Source of the DNA: Sambucus nigra
Lineage: Eukaryota > Streptophyta > Magnoliopsida > Dipsacales > Adoxaceae
Direction: 5' to 3'
Assembly: GCA_949130495.1 (NCBI GenBank)
Contig: OX422215.1
Span: 12,625,302-12,689,301 of the forward strand
DNA: 64,000 nucleotides
Both the position numbers and the translations under genes were made by a program. Below, in pieces: positions 12,001 to 22,771 of the stretch. The stretch's first letter is position 1, and each line of letters begins with the position of its first letter. The notes beneath the pieces were generated by a model, which saw only the letters and a program-made list of their open reading frames with translations, was not told the origin of the DNA and made no database searches.

Positions 12001-13156
12001 ATTAATTAAAGATACAAGGGGTTTCTTGGAACTTTTGTGAAGCCAATAACAAACTCGAGGGACCTTGATGGGTTGAGAGCTGGGATAATAGCCGATCGAG
12101 CATAATTTAGAAAATGGGCATATAAGAAGGCCATCAACAACACGTGGTTCGCATAATTGAAAACATCGAATCTACCGATGCTCCTATCTGAGTCTACCGC
12201 TACTCGATCCAGCCAAGTATATAGCAAACCAAGTGTAATAGCAGCAAGGGGAAGTTTTATACCACTGACTGTTCGAATGACCATGTTGATCAAGTCCTTT
12301 CTTGGGCAATCGTGGGGTTTGCCCGGGAGGAAGATCTTTAATAGCACAACCTAGATGTAGCCTGCAAGCTCAATCTGAGAGTTAAATCCCTTTCCAGTTG
12401 ATGGTTGCTCAAACACTTGCTTCCCATGAGGGTTTTCTTTCGCCGCCTCACGTGCTTTAATTGCTGCCTTATCCTCAATAAAATAAAAATAACTAATCAC
12501 CTCCGAGTAGGTACATTTGTGTAGGTTACCATATAATCTTTCAAGACCGCCTCCAACTCCGCCCTCAAAGCTTTCTCTTTGCTAAAAAAAACCTCTTTAA
12601 AGAAAGTGTCAAAATTTGTCGCCTCCAGCCCCAACAGCTCGCAAACGTCCTCAAGGGTGATGGTGAACTCACCCCAAGAAGTCACAAAAATGTGCGACCT
12701 ATAACTATAGCGGGATACGAGCAATTGGAGAGCGACGTTGTTCTTTGCAAGGGTGAGATCACCCAACCAACTGGTATGTAACGGACCAATCATAGCTAGT
12801 TGTACAGAATACTTGGAAGGTATATACTCGGTCTAAGGACCTAAACCTTCACAGGTGCCGGAGGAAGACTCAAACTCCACCCTTGAAAATGGAAAGTCAC
12901 CACGCTCCACACGGAACCTAGTGACAGTGACGGTGGGGATATAAGCGAACTCCTCGGTATTATCACCTTTTTCCATTAGTAACCTCGTATTCTCCACTGA
13001 CACTAGGTCACCGGGAAAACTTTCAGCCGTCGACCAAAAACGATCGGGCTCCCCAAAGTATGGGGCACAGCGATAGCTTGCCCACTGGTTTTGGCGTGCC
13101 TGAGTGCGGAGGGAAGCACCCTTAGCAGATTGAGTCTTCTTTACAATGGGAGCCAT
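9007..13156 (-). pseudogene. Antisense gene of Tat-type element 1, plant mobile domain type
   Basis: This is a spliced gene on the strand opposite gag-pol. It starts at ATG 13154-13156 (MAPIVKKTQSAKG). Around 12793-12500 lies LGDLTLAKNNVALQLLV, HIFVTSWGEFTITLEDVCEL and LLGLEATNFDTFF, which matches the plant mobile domain fold (PMD, PF10536 type). It continues at 12350-12010 with LINMVIRTVSGIKLPLAA and LYTWLDRVAVDSDR. Further down are an acidic segment (10980-10910, EEEEEKEE) and a C-terminal coiled coil at 9480-9007 (VGLETELVMSERDVQAARAV). One clear intron is 10799-10708 (GTATGT...TTTTCAG); a donor GTAAGCC lies near 10400. Stops near 12835, 12350, 11080 and 10850 and a frameshift near 12500 show it is dead. 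PMD proteins are known both as plant genes and as passengers of Tat elements. Confidence 0.7.
9822..10034. repeat. 48-bp tandem repeat inside Tat-type element 1
   Basis: About 4.3 copies of a 48-bp unit begin TAAGACCAATATGACTTGG and contain GACCCTCGGTTATGGGAGA. Unit starts are at 9822, 9870, 9918, 9966 and 10014, an exact 48-bp period with only substitutions between copies. It lies between two exon-like parts of the antisense gene. Tandem repeats in the region between pol and the 3' LTR of Tat/Ogre elements are known as seeds of satellite DNA. Confidence 0.95.
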
Positions 13157-13293
13157 GGGATAAATTAAAAAGAGAAAGAAAATGAATAGATTGAAAGAAA
13201 GAAAGATGGAAGGAAAGGCGCTGAATATCATCTCTCACAAATTCTCACTTTGTAAATAAAAACCCAGGGGTGAAAGTTTGAGAGGAAAGTATA

Positions 13294-13308
13294 CCCTTTT
13301 ATAGGGGG
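13294..13308 (-). promoter_or_regulatory. TATA box for the antisense gene
   Basis: On the minus strand the sequence is CCCCCTATAAAAGGG. It lies about 140 bases upstream of the MAPIVKK start codon at 13156, a normal plant spacing that allows a ~100-base leader. The position suggests the antisense gene has its own promoter independent of the LTR. Confidence 0.5.
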
Positions 13309-13880
13309 AAACACAAACCCCAACATGCGGGAAATGATGACGCTTCGGAAATGTAATGACGATTAGATCAACTTAGGAAGCGTAGGTGCAAGATTCAAGG
13401 GTTGTAATGATGACATTTTGGGAAGTGACGTGCTGATGACACCACGTGAAGAACACGCGCTTACCCTGAAATCGCCACGTGTTACGAACTGAAGCACAAG
13501 CGACAACCTCATTAGATGAGGCATGCTTAACGTCTTTTCAAGCAAGGGGGAGATGAAGAGCTTTGGGAGAAATTTGAATAAACCCATTCACTTCCCCCAA
13601 GGAATACGGCATACGCAATCACGAAGCCCCATTAAAGAAAAGACGTTACTCGAGATATTACAAGTCATTTGAACAGTTAAAACAATTCGAAAGACATGGG
13701 GAAAAGATTGGTCACTATCAACAGGTTTCGTAAAAATATTTCTTCTTGCAATAAATAAATATCTCTACGAAGGGGCAAATGTAGGGGAGTCCCAACCAAA
13801 AGAGTGACTACTTAGTTAATCCGATGCTTAACAGACAAAGAAGAAAGATAAAGATCACCCGAGCAAGTTCCCTTGAAGAC

Positions 13881-15445
13881 TGATTCGTATCGAATATTGT
13901 ATATTTCCGCCCGTTATCTTTATGCATTCTAGCGCTTTTACGGTCCTAAATGACCATATTTATGCTAATTAACCAGACAAACTTGGATTTGGATATATAC
14001 ATGTTTTGCAGGGGTTAATTGTGCTTTTGTAGGTATTGGAATGCTAAAAGTGAGGTTCGGTTGCATTTCAGAGAAGTTTCATCATTGGATGCTACTTCAA
14101 GGGAATTTTAGTCAATTCATATTTCTTCTCCAGCTCATGGAAATTCCACAGATGCGTAGTTCATTGAGTTAGCATTGCGTGGCCGTAAACGGTGCGTCAT
14201 TTGGAGTTCGAACGAAGAAGATATGGCCATTTTTGTAATGGACCTTTTCCTCCCTTTTCATGGACTAAGGGCTACCAAAAACAGAGTACCGGTCGACCGG
14301 GCTTGGGCCCCCCATCAATCGCGATTTTCGATTAAGCCTACGAATTGAGACAGTGGGCTTGGCCCTGTTTGATCGATCGATCGAAGGTTTTTGGTCGATC
14401 GATCGATGCCCATCGATCGATCGAAGGTCATGGCTCGATCGATCGAACCAGATATTTAGCAATTCGTTCCTTTTCTTTTCTTTTCTAATTTAATTCCTTT
14501 GACTATATATAGGAATTTTGCTGTAAATATCAAATAGACATTTTTATACTTAGTTTTAGAAGATAGTTTAGGTTAGGGTTTGGGATTTGAGAGCTTTTCT
14601 TCTTCCTCTATTGGTTTGACACCCATTAGGGTTTGTAATTAGTACTTTAATTTTTCCTCTCCATTAATATAGTGTGTATTTCCATTATTCTTGCTTTCTA
14701 GTGTAATTTACATGCTTTCCTAATTTAGATTTACATGCTTCCATTTATTGCTTTCTAGTTTAGGTTTATCGCGTTTATTTACCGTATTTATTTATCGCGT
14801 TTTAACATGCTTTCTAGCTAGTTTAGACTAGGTTGTATTTGAATTGAACTCACTCGAATTGACGCGTTGCTTTGCTTTGGTGATGGAGTTTACGGGTCTA
14901 TTTCGGGTGCGTTGTCCTAGTTATTACGCCTAGGGGATTTGACGGGGAAAATCATGTATGTCCCGTACTTACGACCTTGCGTGCGTAATTTTCGGGCCAT
15001 TTGTTGATGCCAAAATCTTATTAGGCTTTTATGTGAATTTAGGGATGTGACAACTCTTGATTTAATTAACTGTCGAAACGAGACACAATCGTAATAACTC
15101 GTCGACCCATGTAACCATTTTATACTAATTAACTCGGGTGAGGGATATTCGACACAACCTATAGTTTTACTCGCTTTTTTAATCTAGCTTTAAATACACT
15201 TGCCTAGATTAATATTTCCCTTTTTCACATCTTTTCCTTTTTGTTATTATTCATCTTTTACACTTTTATTCTTGGAATATTAAATCCTATAAATTCTAGA
15301 AACTCGTCTCTATGGATTTTCGATACCCGACTTACCGCTATACTCACCAGTTGAGTGTAGTCGTAATTTAGGTTTGTTTGTATTAGGGTGGTGAATAGAA
15401 AACAATGATCGGCGTTTGACACGCGCCGCTTTTCACCCTTAATCA
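13881..15445 (+). mobile_element. Solo LTR nested in the 3' LTR of Tat-type element 1
   Basis: The 1565-bp insert starts TGATTCGTATCG and ends CCTTAATCA, so its ends are TGATT...AATCA. It is bracketed by the 5-bp duplication AAGAC (13876-13880 and 15446-15450). The uninterrupted target CTTGAAGACCCTCC is present in the 5' LTR at about 3473-3486, which proves the insertion. No internal retroelement domain is present, so it is an LTR left by recombination. A phrase GGAGTTCGAACGAAGAAG...ATGGCC at 14200-14235 resembles 63910-63940 in the LTR at the right edge of the window, which suggests a related family. Orientation is assigned from that similarity. Confidence 0.9.
14368..14455. repeat. GATC-rich short repeats within the solo LTR
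   Basis: Runs of the palindromic tetramer GATC/CGAT (for example GATCGATCGATCGAAGG) recur four times within 90 bases, separated by short T- and G-rich words. This is local expansion inside the LTR. Confidence 0.7.
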
Positions 15446-16570
15446 AAGACCCTCCACAAACGTGACTCGAATAACCTAGCTCGAAGATCAGAGTCACCCA
15501 AATGACGATAGCTTGTAATAACAAACATAATGTATTTTATCATGTGCTTTATCTTATGTTATATAGAGAGCGAGGTTGTTTGGTATCCACGAGGGACCAT
15601 GCCTGATAGGGTATATGAGAGCTAACATGCTCTATTGAACAACCTCCTCCTGGGAACCTCATAGGGACATGGTTTGGAGGATTGGGAGCAAGGCAACATT
15701 AGGAATACAATTTCCAACCCTCTTGGCATACTTGGGCAAAACTTCATATAGTATAGGTGGTCTCTCGAGCTACCTTCCGTCCGAGCCACCACTTCTCCAT
15801 CACTCTCGAAGGAACATCCTCGAGTGATCGCCAATTCACATTCTTCGCTTGAAAACAGTTGTCAGCCCAACACACATAGTTGCTTGGCATTCGAGTCACT
15901 TCCATTCAAATAACCTTAAAACTCGCAACATCATTGTAAATGATGTGACCACACGCCTAGTGGGGTCACTGTTCAACTACTTTATGACGACATGGTACTC
16001 AAGTGCATTTTATCCCTAGGATTGCAGACCTGGTAATAGAGTCATTCTAAGACAAACCCTTTTAGCTGCCATGTCACGTCCTCATTAATGACTGCCATAC
16101 TTCGTATTGGCAGAATAATTGTCCCGCCAACATGTAATATCCCATGCATTTAATGCAGTATCCTTGGCATTAAATGTAACAGTACTTTAGCCCTCAATGG
16201 GGTCAATCACATTTAATTCCCAGCCATGTTGCTCGAGCAACCTGGCTCTCATATAAATAGGCAACCTAAAACAGTTGAGAGACACGACATTTTGAACCTA
16301 GAACTGCTGCCCAACTTCCTCCATACACGAGAGCTCCTATGAGGACATTCTTCGACACCCACTTGAACACCCATATCATTGAGCATTAACTGAGCTTGAA
16401 GTTCCTGCCTTGCCTTTATTGTGCTCAGAGTGCTTGCTCTTTCTCCCTCCGACCACGCCACCTACTGATTCCATTTATTATTGTATTCATGATTGTATTT
16501 ACGATGTAAAAGCCTCATTTATTATTGTCTTGAGCATTGAATATTATTTCTCCTTACTCCTGCATTTATT

Positions 16571-17440
16571 TACGATATCGTTGAATATCTCCTCGTTTGC
16601 TTCGGCGAGCCGAAGAATCTTGTGTTTTCAATGGTATGCTCCCACTGGGATGAAAATTACTCCCACGACCTTCAACGATTACAAGGTGAGGAATTAATCC
16701 CCACCTTCCATTAAAAACAATAAGATGTCTTTAGTGTCCACTTACTTATAGAGGTCAAGATTCTTTTGACGCTTGAGAGTGTGATCCTGAAGAGCCTCCA
16801 CCACTATTTTATGCTTGAACGAAGCCAAACCACGAGCTTCCTCAACCTTAGTCAATGAATCCCGAGCAACAACAAGAAGTGAAACACTATCCTAGAAAGT
16901 TTTCTGATTGAGAACTCGGTCCTGCTCTTGTGCAATAAGTGGGGGTGGCAATTCGGGTTAGTCGTGTCATTTTCGGATCGCGATGATTTTAATTTTATTA
17001 TAAATTTTGGGTACTCTTAAATCTATACAAGCGAATCGTGTCACGTTCGGGTTATTACCATAAACGGGTTATCGTGTCAAAAATTGCCAGTCCTAATAAG
17101 TCGTGACCTCATGCCAACTCTCTCCTTATATAGAGTAGACAACATGAGCCGCTGGGTGTTGATTTTTTGGTTCAACTACAGTTGGGTCAAGTCTCACTTT
17201 TTAACCATCTCCCAAGCCTTGTTCTACCGTCTTTGACCCTCAATGGCGTCAACCATTAAGGCCTTTGCAAAGTGTTGACCATATAAAAGAGAAAAAGTGT
17301 GAGAACAAGGCATATAAAGCAACAATTTACTAAGAAAAAGTAAAAAATACATTGCCCAAAATTGTTCTCTACATGTAAATGCAAAGTCATTTTGAGCGAA
17401 TCGTTTGTAAGGATCTCTAAAATGCGTAAGCAATCCCCCT
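16571..17440. repeat. Direct-repeat segment A' (copy 2), right of the Tat element
   Basis: It matches 2653-3396 in the same orientation, interrupted by a 154-bp MITE at 16941-17094. It begins exactly where the 3' LTR is truncated and ends near 17440 at a C-rich run, after which the sequence no longer matches copy 1. The minus-strand coding-like frame of copy 1 is largely conserved here. Confidence 0.75.
16941..17094. mobile_element. Small MITE, hAT-like
   Basis: The 154-bp insert starts GGGGGTGGCAATTCGGG and ends AAAATTGCCAGTCCT, giving imperfect terminal inverted repeats around TGGCAATT. It is flanked by the duplication AATAAGT (16934-16940 and 17095-17101; 8 bp if one mismatch is allowed). 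The empty site TGCAATAAGTTGTGG is present in copy A near 3020, so the boundaries are firm. The internal CGTGTCA and CGGGTTA words are typical of plant hAT-type MITEs. Confidence 0.85.
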
Positions 17441-17760
17441 ATCCCCCCTCCAAACGTGCTCGCACACAAAAAATAGTCATATACCAAATAGTCCCGCGAA
17501 TATTTTTTAATACACATTTAGTCCAAGCCGTTCTATTTGTTCCAAAAAGTCACTCAACGTGTCGCTAGCGCGGACTATAAAAATAAGAGAATGTTGCTTA
17601 AATGGGTATTTGAGGGACTTTCTAAAACAAAAAAATTTGAAGTAAATGCCTATTAAAAAATGTTTGAGGAACTTTTTGATATTTGATAAAAAAAAAACTT
17701 ATACTTATCCCGGTATTCAAATTAGTCCCTCCCCGGGGGACTCGGACTCGGACTCAGACT
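17441..17760. other. Non-coding, low-complexity intergenic DNA
   Basis: No gene is visible. It ends in a pyrimidine-rich, partly repeated stretch (GGACTCGGACTCGGACTCAG, then CTCTCTCTCT), of the kind often found just upstream of plant core promoters. Confidence 0.4.
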
Positions 17761-17769
17761 CTCTCTCTG

Positions 17770-17777
17770 TATAAAAA
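17770..17777 (+). promoter_or_regulatory. TATA box upstream of candidate first exon
   Basis: TATAAAAA follows a CT-rich stretch and lies about 80 bases before ATG 17851. This is a textbook plant core-promoter layout, but expression cannot be judged from sequence. Confidence 0.4.
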
Positions 17778-17850
17778 GTGCCACTCGACCCAACTGTGAT
17801 CACCCCAACGGAAAAACCCTAAAATTGTCGAGTAAGAAAAACAGGTAAAA

Positions 17851-18075
17851 ATGTTCCGATTAAGGGTGTTTTCATTGATCTCCAAGAACCAGCGGCGTCT
17901 ATATTCAATTGGTCCTAAAATTGCAATGTCTCCTAAACTTGAATTATTTCCGCTCACTGCTCTCACTGGTAGGCTGAAGACAACCGAGATCACGTATTAT
18001 AGCCAAATACACTTTGGTTCGTTTCCTTCTCCTTTTTCTTTAAGGGTGTTTTTACATAAACAAGACGAAAAATAA
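17851..18075 (+). CDS. Candidate first exon of an unidentified host gene
   Basis: I do not recognise the product. From ATG 17851 the frame is open for 74 codons. The first ~40 residues (MFRLRVFSLISKNQRRLYS, then IGPKIAMSPKLELFPLTALTG) are rich in R, K and S, with no acidic residue until about position 31, as in mitochondrial presequences. A possible splice donor is at GGTAGGCT near 17970; after it the reading becomes uninformative. A TATA box and CT-rich upstream region precede it. No second exon could be matched downstream, where T-rich repeats begin. A gene truncated by repeat growth and a chance open frame behind a promoter-like stretch are both possible. Confidence 0.3.
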   Translation: MFRLRVFSLISKNQRRLYSIGPKIAMSPKLELFPLTALTGRLKTTEITYYSQIHFGSFPSPFSLRVFLHKQDEK

Positions 18076-18239
18076 GAGCTTAGAGTCCATTTTCATGAAA
18101 TTATAAACTTTTGCAAATATTTTTCATGAAAAAAATTTGTTGGTGATATTTGATTGCCATTATTTTCCACTTAAAATTTTTCTATTTTCCATCTTTTATG
18201 TGTTTGACTCCCAATATTTTCCAACTTCCGCGAACCTTG

Positions 18240-19560
18240 AGTAATCTCCATTGATTTTTATTTATTTCTGTTTATTTATATTTATTTTTTGAGCATTTTT
18301 GTTATTTTTATTTTCTGTTATTTGTTTTCTTAATTAATAAATTTTTGACTTTTAAATAAATTTCTGGGGTTAGTATTTATTTTCTATTTTTCATTCATTT
18401 TCTGCATTTTTTTCTTTATTTTCGTTTTTTTAATTTTCTAAGAGTTTTTTAATTTTCTGCTATTTGTTTTCTTGATTAATAAATTTCTGACACTTTTTTT
18501 TTATTATCAGTTTCTCGTTTTTTTAAAATTAATTCAGGGGTTAATATTTTTTTTCTATTCTTTATTCATTTTCTGTACTTTTTTATATTATTTTTGGTTT
18601 TTTTTTTTTTTTTTTAATTTTCTGTTATTTGTTTTTTAGTTAATAAATTTCTGACTTTTTAATAAATTTTCGGGCTTTTTAACTTAATTATGGGGTTAGT
18701 ATTTATTTTCCTGTTTTTTTAATTCATTTTCTGTATTTGTTTTTGGTTTTGGGGTGTTTTTAAAAATTAATTCCGGCGTTAATATTTATTTCTGTTTTTT
18801 ATTTTTATTTTCTGAGCGTTTTTTTTTAATTTTCTGTTATTTGTTTTCTAAATTAATTAATAAATTTCTGGGCTTTTTTAAAATTAAATCTGGGGCTAGT
18901 ATTTATTTTCATGTTTTTTAATTCATTTTCTGTATATGTTTTCATTTTTTTTTTGGTTTCTGTATTTGTTTTCATTTTTTTTTTGGTTTCTTGGTGTTTT
19001 TTTAAATTAATTCTGGGTTTAATATTTATTTTCTTTTTTATTCATTTTATGTATTTTTATCATTATTTTTCGTTTTTATTTATTTCTGTTTTATTTATTT
19101 ATTTATTTTCTGAGCGTTTTTTTTAATTTTCTGTTATTTGTTTTCTTAATTAATAAATTTCAGACTTTTTAATAAATTTCTGGTCGTTTTTTATAATTAA
19201 ATCCAGGCTTAGTATTTATTTTCCTGTTTTTTTTTAAATTCATTTTCTATATTTTTTTTTTCATTTTTTGGTTTTCTGGGTGTTTTTTAAAATTATTTTT
19301 GGGATTAATATTTATTTTCTGTTTTTTTAATCATTTTTTGTATTTTTTTTCATTATTTTTGTTTTTTTATTTTTTTCTGTTTTTTTAATTTTCTGATCAT
19401 TTTTTTAGTTTTCTGTTATTTGTTTTCTTAATTAATAAATTTTCTGACTTCTTAAAAATTTTCTGGGCATTTTTTAAATTAATCCCGGGGTTAATAATTA
19501 TTTTATATTTTTAATCACTTTTTGTATTTTTTTCATCGTTTTTGGGTTATTGTTCGTTTT
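18240..19560. repeat. T-rich imperfect tandem repeat field
   Basis: A module containing TTCTGTTATTTGTTTTC, a TTAATTAATAAATTTCTGAC-like phrase, and then GGGGTTAGTATTTATTTTC plus TTCATTTTCTGTA recurs at least six times. The first phrase begins near 18316, 18457, 18618, 18832, 19127 and 19405, so spacing is irregular at roughly 140-300 bases. The strand is strongly T-biased throughout. Nothing here is plausibly coding; the apparent hydrophobic ORF near 18911-19126 is only T-rich codons. Confidence 0.8.
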
Positions 19561-19863
19561 TATGATTTTTATCATTTTTTTTGGTGTGGGCATTCTTTTC
19601 CCTGGAAAATGAATAACAAGATGGGAGGAGTTTTTTTAATTTCACCTTTTGTTGAAAAAGTGGTCACGTGACTTGTTGTAAAGAAATCAATTGGATAGAA
19701 AATTTTGTTTATCAAACATTCAAAAGATGGAAAATGACTCCGTATATTCTCTCCCTTCTTATTCACCTTATGTGTCTGTTTTTTCTTATTCACCTTATGT
19801 GGCGAACCTCTTAAAAATATTTTTTTGTGGAAACATTGGGATATATTGATTTTAGGACTTGGA

Positions 19864-19947
19864 TCATGCTTTAAAAGTTCATGAGATTTGAATCACGTTT
19901 AAAAGTCCATGAGATTGGAATCACGTTTAAAAGTTCATGAATTCAAA
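19864..19947. repeat. Three copies of a 28-29-bp repeat
   Basis: The unit TCACGTTTAAAAGTTCATGA, followed by GATTTGAA, occurs three times in a row with a few substitutions, starting at 19864, 19893 and 19921. Confidence 0.75.
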
Positions 19948-20475
19948 AAGTGGATTATAATTTTAACAATTATTTTATCGCACAATTTGGCACCCGGATG
20001 TATAAGGAATTCAACTCTTGTAAAGCTATTAGTTTCACCATAAGAGATATATGAAACTCGAGCGCAAGAGTGAGGGAGATGGGGTGTTCTACACTTGCTT
20101 TAAGTTAGTAAAAGCTCCATAACCAACCTTTCCCGTAAACATAGGTCGCCCATGATCGAATCACGTAAGAACTTGTGTTTTGCTAAGTTAATAAAAGCTC
20201 CATAGCCAGCCTTTTCATAAACATAGGTTATTCTCGAAACTTGTGTTCTCCCGTGTGATCATTTGGATAACTATGCGGTCTTACACGGACCATCGGGACC
20301 AGGTTTCGCTGCTGAGCTTTTGTTAGTATTCTCCGAGGTTCATCTAATCCTTGTAAGGATAACTATTTTTTGTAACAATCCCCATTTCCCATGTAAAGTT
20401 TGACCAAACACAATACGCCGAAGATGAGGCTTGTCTAACAATTTATACCATTCTCAATATCAAACCACAATTGAG

Positions 20476-20478
<3 letters not shown>
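19948..20478. other. Non-coding intergenic DNA
   Basis: No coding or RNA feature is visible. A phrase like AAGTTAGTAAAAGCTCCATA...CCAGCCTTT occurs twice (near 20102 and 20185), a small local duplication. Confidence 0.4.

Positions 20479-20553
<75 letters not shown>
20479..20553. repeat. Compound microsatellite (AT)n(GT)n
   Basis: About 14 AT units run directly into about 23 GT units. Confidence 0.95.
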
Positions 20554-20555
<2 letters not shown>

Positions 20556-22765
20556 TTTAACTAAAACCCCAAATCCCACAATTTAAGAGTGTATGCTTTG
20601 TGGCAGGGCCGATGCAAAAGTTGTTCTCAAGTATTGTTGGGTACTTCAGCGGTCTGAAGTGTCTAGGAGTCGACCAGGCAAACAATTCGTATTACACAGG
20701 CAAGTGAAGGTCAATCTTTCATTCACTTCATGTGTATACGTTTACTCAATTGTTACTAATCAAAGGGAATGTATATGTGTTTGTGTATATATATGGATAT
20801 ATATAGATCTCCAGCATAGCACATTCAACATACCTAGAAAACATACTTCCACGGTTCCATCTTTGGGGGGTAAATGAATGATTTTTAATTTTTTTTGAAA
20901 TTTGGTGGATATGATCTCTTCACCAAATTTCATAAAGAAATCCAACTATTTAGTGGATGAATTGCAATGTGCATATAAGTTTACATGTTTGACTTTTGAG
21001 AATCATCTCACCCACCAAATGGTTTAATATCTTGATAAAATTTGGTGGAGGTGATCATATGAGTATGTAGTAGTTTTATAGAAAATGTAATAACATCATT
21101 TAATCCTCGTTATAGAATACTGATATTAGCAATTGGGGATCAGGATTTTTTAGAAGTGAAAATGAAATATTCATTAGTAAATTTTCATCATAGAATTATT
21201 TTTTTCATTATATAAATAACTATTATTGACGGACTTTTATTGTTACTAACTTTACAAACGGTAATTTACGATGGTAAATTACCTCCACATGCACCTTTCA
21301 AAACTGTCTGGAACAAATGAGCTATTTGACTAATTTCTTTAAACTGTTTGTAACGGAAGTAGACCGTGACTAAACTTAGTAACGAAAAATTAGGTTAGAT
21401 TTTTTCTTTTTTCTTAATTTTCCCCCCTAAAAGTTAAGAGGGCGGCCACAACCCCGAGTCATTGTGGGTTTGTAAAGGTCCTTTTGACATTTAATTGGTG
21501 CCCAAGTATTTATTTTAATATATATATATTGATGTAATGGTGAGATAATTGAGTTTGTCTTTTTTGGTAATTTTTTCAGATTCGTGTTTTTTTTGTTTTA
21601 TTTTTTTCTTAGATCTTGTGGTGATTGCATGAATTGGTATCTAAGCTTGGCAACCCTCGTTTGTGGGTGTGTCCCCTTTCAATGCATCACAATTAATGGT
21701 TTTTAGGAAAAATCACAAGTTGCTGTAATGGACAAGCATATGACATCCATTGAAAATCACTAAGTGTTGAGCTGTCTCGACTCCGCAGCCTCATAATGCT
21801 CACCCACCTTCAGAATAACACCGCAATTGTTGTCTTTTATCCCACTGTAGTAGTGTTAATAGTTAATGTAAAAAAGAGGTCTATTACTCTTAATGGAATA
21901 TTAGAATTAATAAACGTCCTTTTGGTCAATTTGGTACTTTGCTTGGTGTCCAAGTATTTCTTTTGGTTGTGACGTAATCATTAGGCTTTAAAGCGGAACA
22001 AACAGAAAGGACCTAAAAACGGACCAGTTTTTTAAAATACAAAAAAGTAGATCTTTCAACAAGCTTGAGATGATCCATAGTGAGCAAGTCATTGCCAAAT
22101 TATTTCATAAAAAAAATTAAATTTTAAAGTGGGTGAGATGATTATAAAAAGTTTCAACGGTCGAAAAGTCTCCTATTTATAAGTTTTTCATTTCACCCAC
22201 TTACCGCTGATGAAACATTTTGTATATGATCTCCTCATTATATGTATCAAGTCACCAAAGTTTGGTTGGAATTTTTTTTTTGGGGTGTTTAAAGGGCAAA
22301 CCCAGTGCACGAGGAGGGGGCTGGGGTGTTTAAAAAAAATTAATTTGTATTTTTAGTCATTTTGGTCCTTTTAGAGATAGAGAGGCTGATGATGTAATGC
22401 AAGAGCATTAACTTTGCCTTTATTAGTAAAATTTTATTTTTTGCTTTTTTCTTTTCTTCTCAGGATAACCATTGACAGTGTTTGCATTATCATTTCCACC
22501 AAATTTTATAAAAAAAATCAATTTTTTTACTCCTAAAATCGGAGGTATGTTAGAGAGCCTAACAAATCTAACTAACGAACTATATATTTCTATTTCTATT
22601 GGGTCATTTTCATCCATGTGGCTCCATGATCAACTTAATTAATTCCAGTGTGCGTGTGTTTGTGGGTAAAACCCTCTTATGATATCAATATAGTTAAGAA
22701 AGCTAAAACGATTGAGGAGGAAAAGCAAAATATTGTTTACCGTGTGTTTGTGTTTGTGGGTGAAA
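20554..22765. other. Unassigned AT-rich DNA
   Basis: An open stretch at 20593-20715 (MLCGRADAKVVLKYCWVL) has no family features that I recognise. Around 20895-21060 and 22060-22520 short phrases such as AAATTTGGTGGA and its relatives recur beside TGATC words; these may be eroded MITEs. No full gene or RNA gene can be supported. Confidence 0.35.
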
Positions 22766-22771
22766 TTTAAG

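Larger units (their letters stand above)
3397..16570 (+). mobile_element. Tat-type Ty3/gypsy retrotransposon 1, defective
   Basis: The element is bounded by LTRs at 3397-4690 and 13780-16570. Its internal order on the plus strand is primer-binding site, gag, protease and integrase. The reverse transcriptase/RNase H block has been lost at about 7005-7017. A long antisense gene occupies 9007-13156, between integrase and the 3' LTR. Tat-lineage gypsy elements of plants are known for additional, often antisense, genes in exactly this position. The LTR copies differ at roughly 20 of 160 positions in one stretch compared by eye (near 3600-3760 versus 15570-15730), mostly transitions, so the insertion is old. 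The first bases of the 5' LTR and the last 100 or so bases of the 3' LTR are missing. Confidence 0.85.
13780..16570 (+). repeat. 3' LTR of Tat-type element 1, interrupted
   Basis: The LTR starts with TGTAGGGGAGTCCC after a purine-rich tract (GAAGGGGCAAA). It matches the 5' LTR from 3400 onward, is interrupted at 13881-15445 by a solo LTR, and resumes at 15446. It stops at 16570 within GCATTTATT, about 100-120 bases short of the 5' copy's end, and joins segment A' directly. Confidence 0.85.

Noticed and set aside
18911..19126. Hydrophobic ORF resembling a membrane protein
   Set aside because: The F, V and L residues come from T-rich codons of the repeat field; no start context and no conservation between repeat copies.
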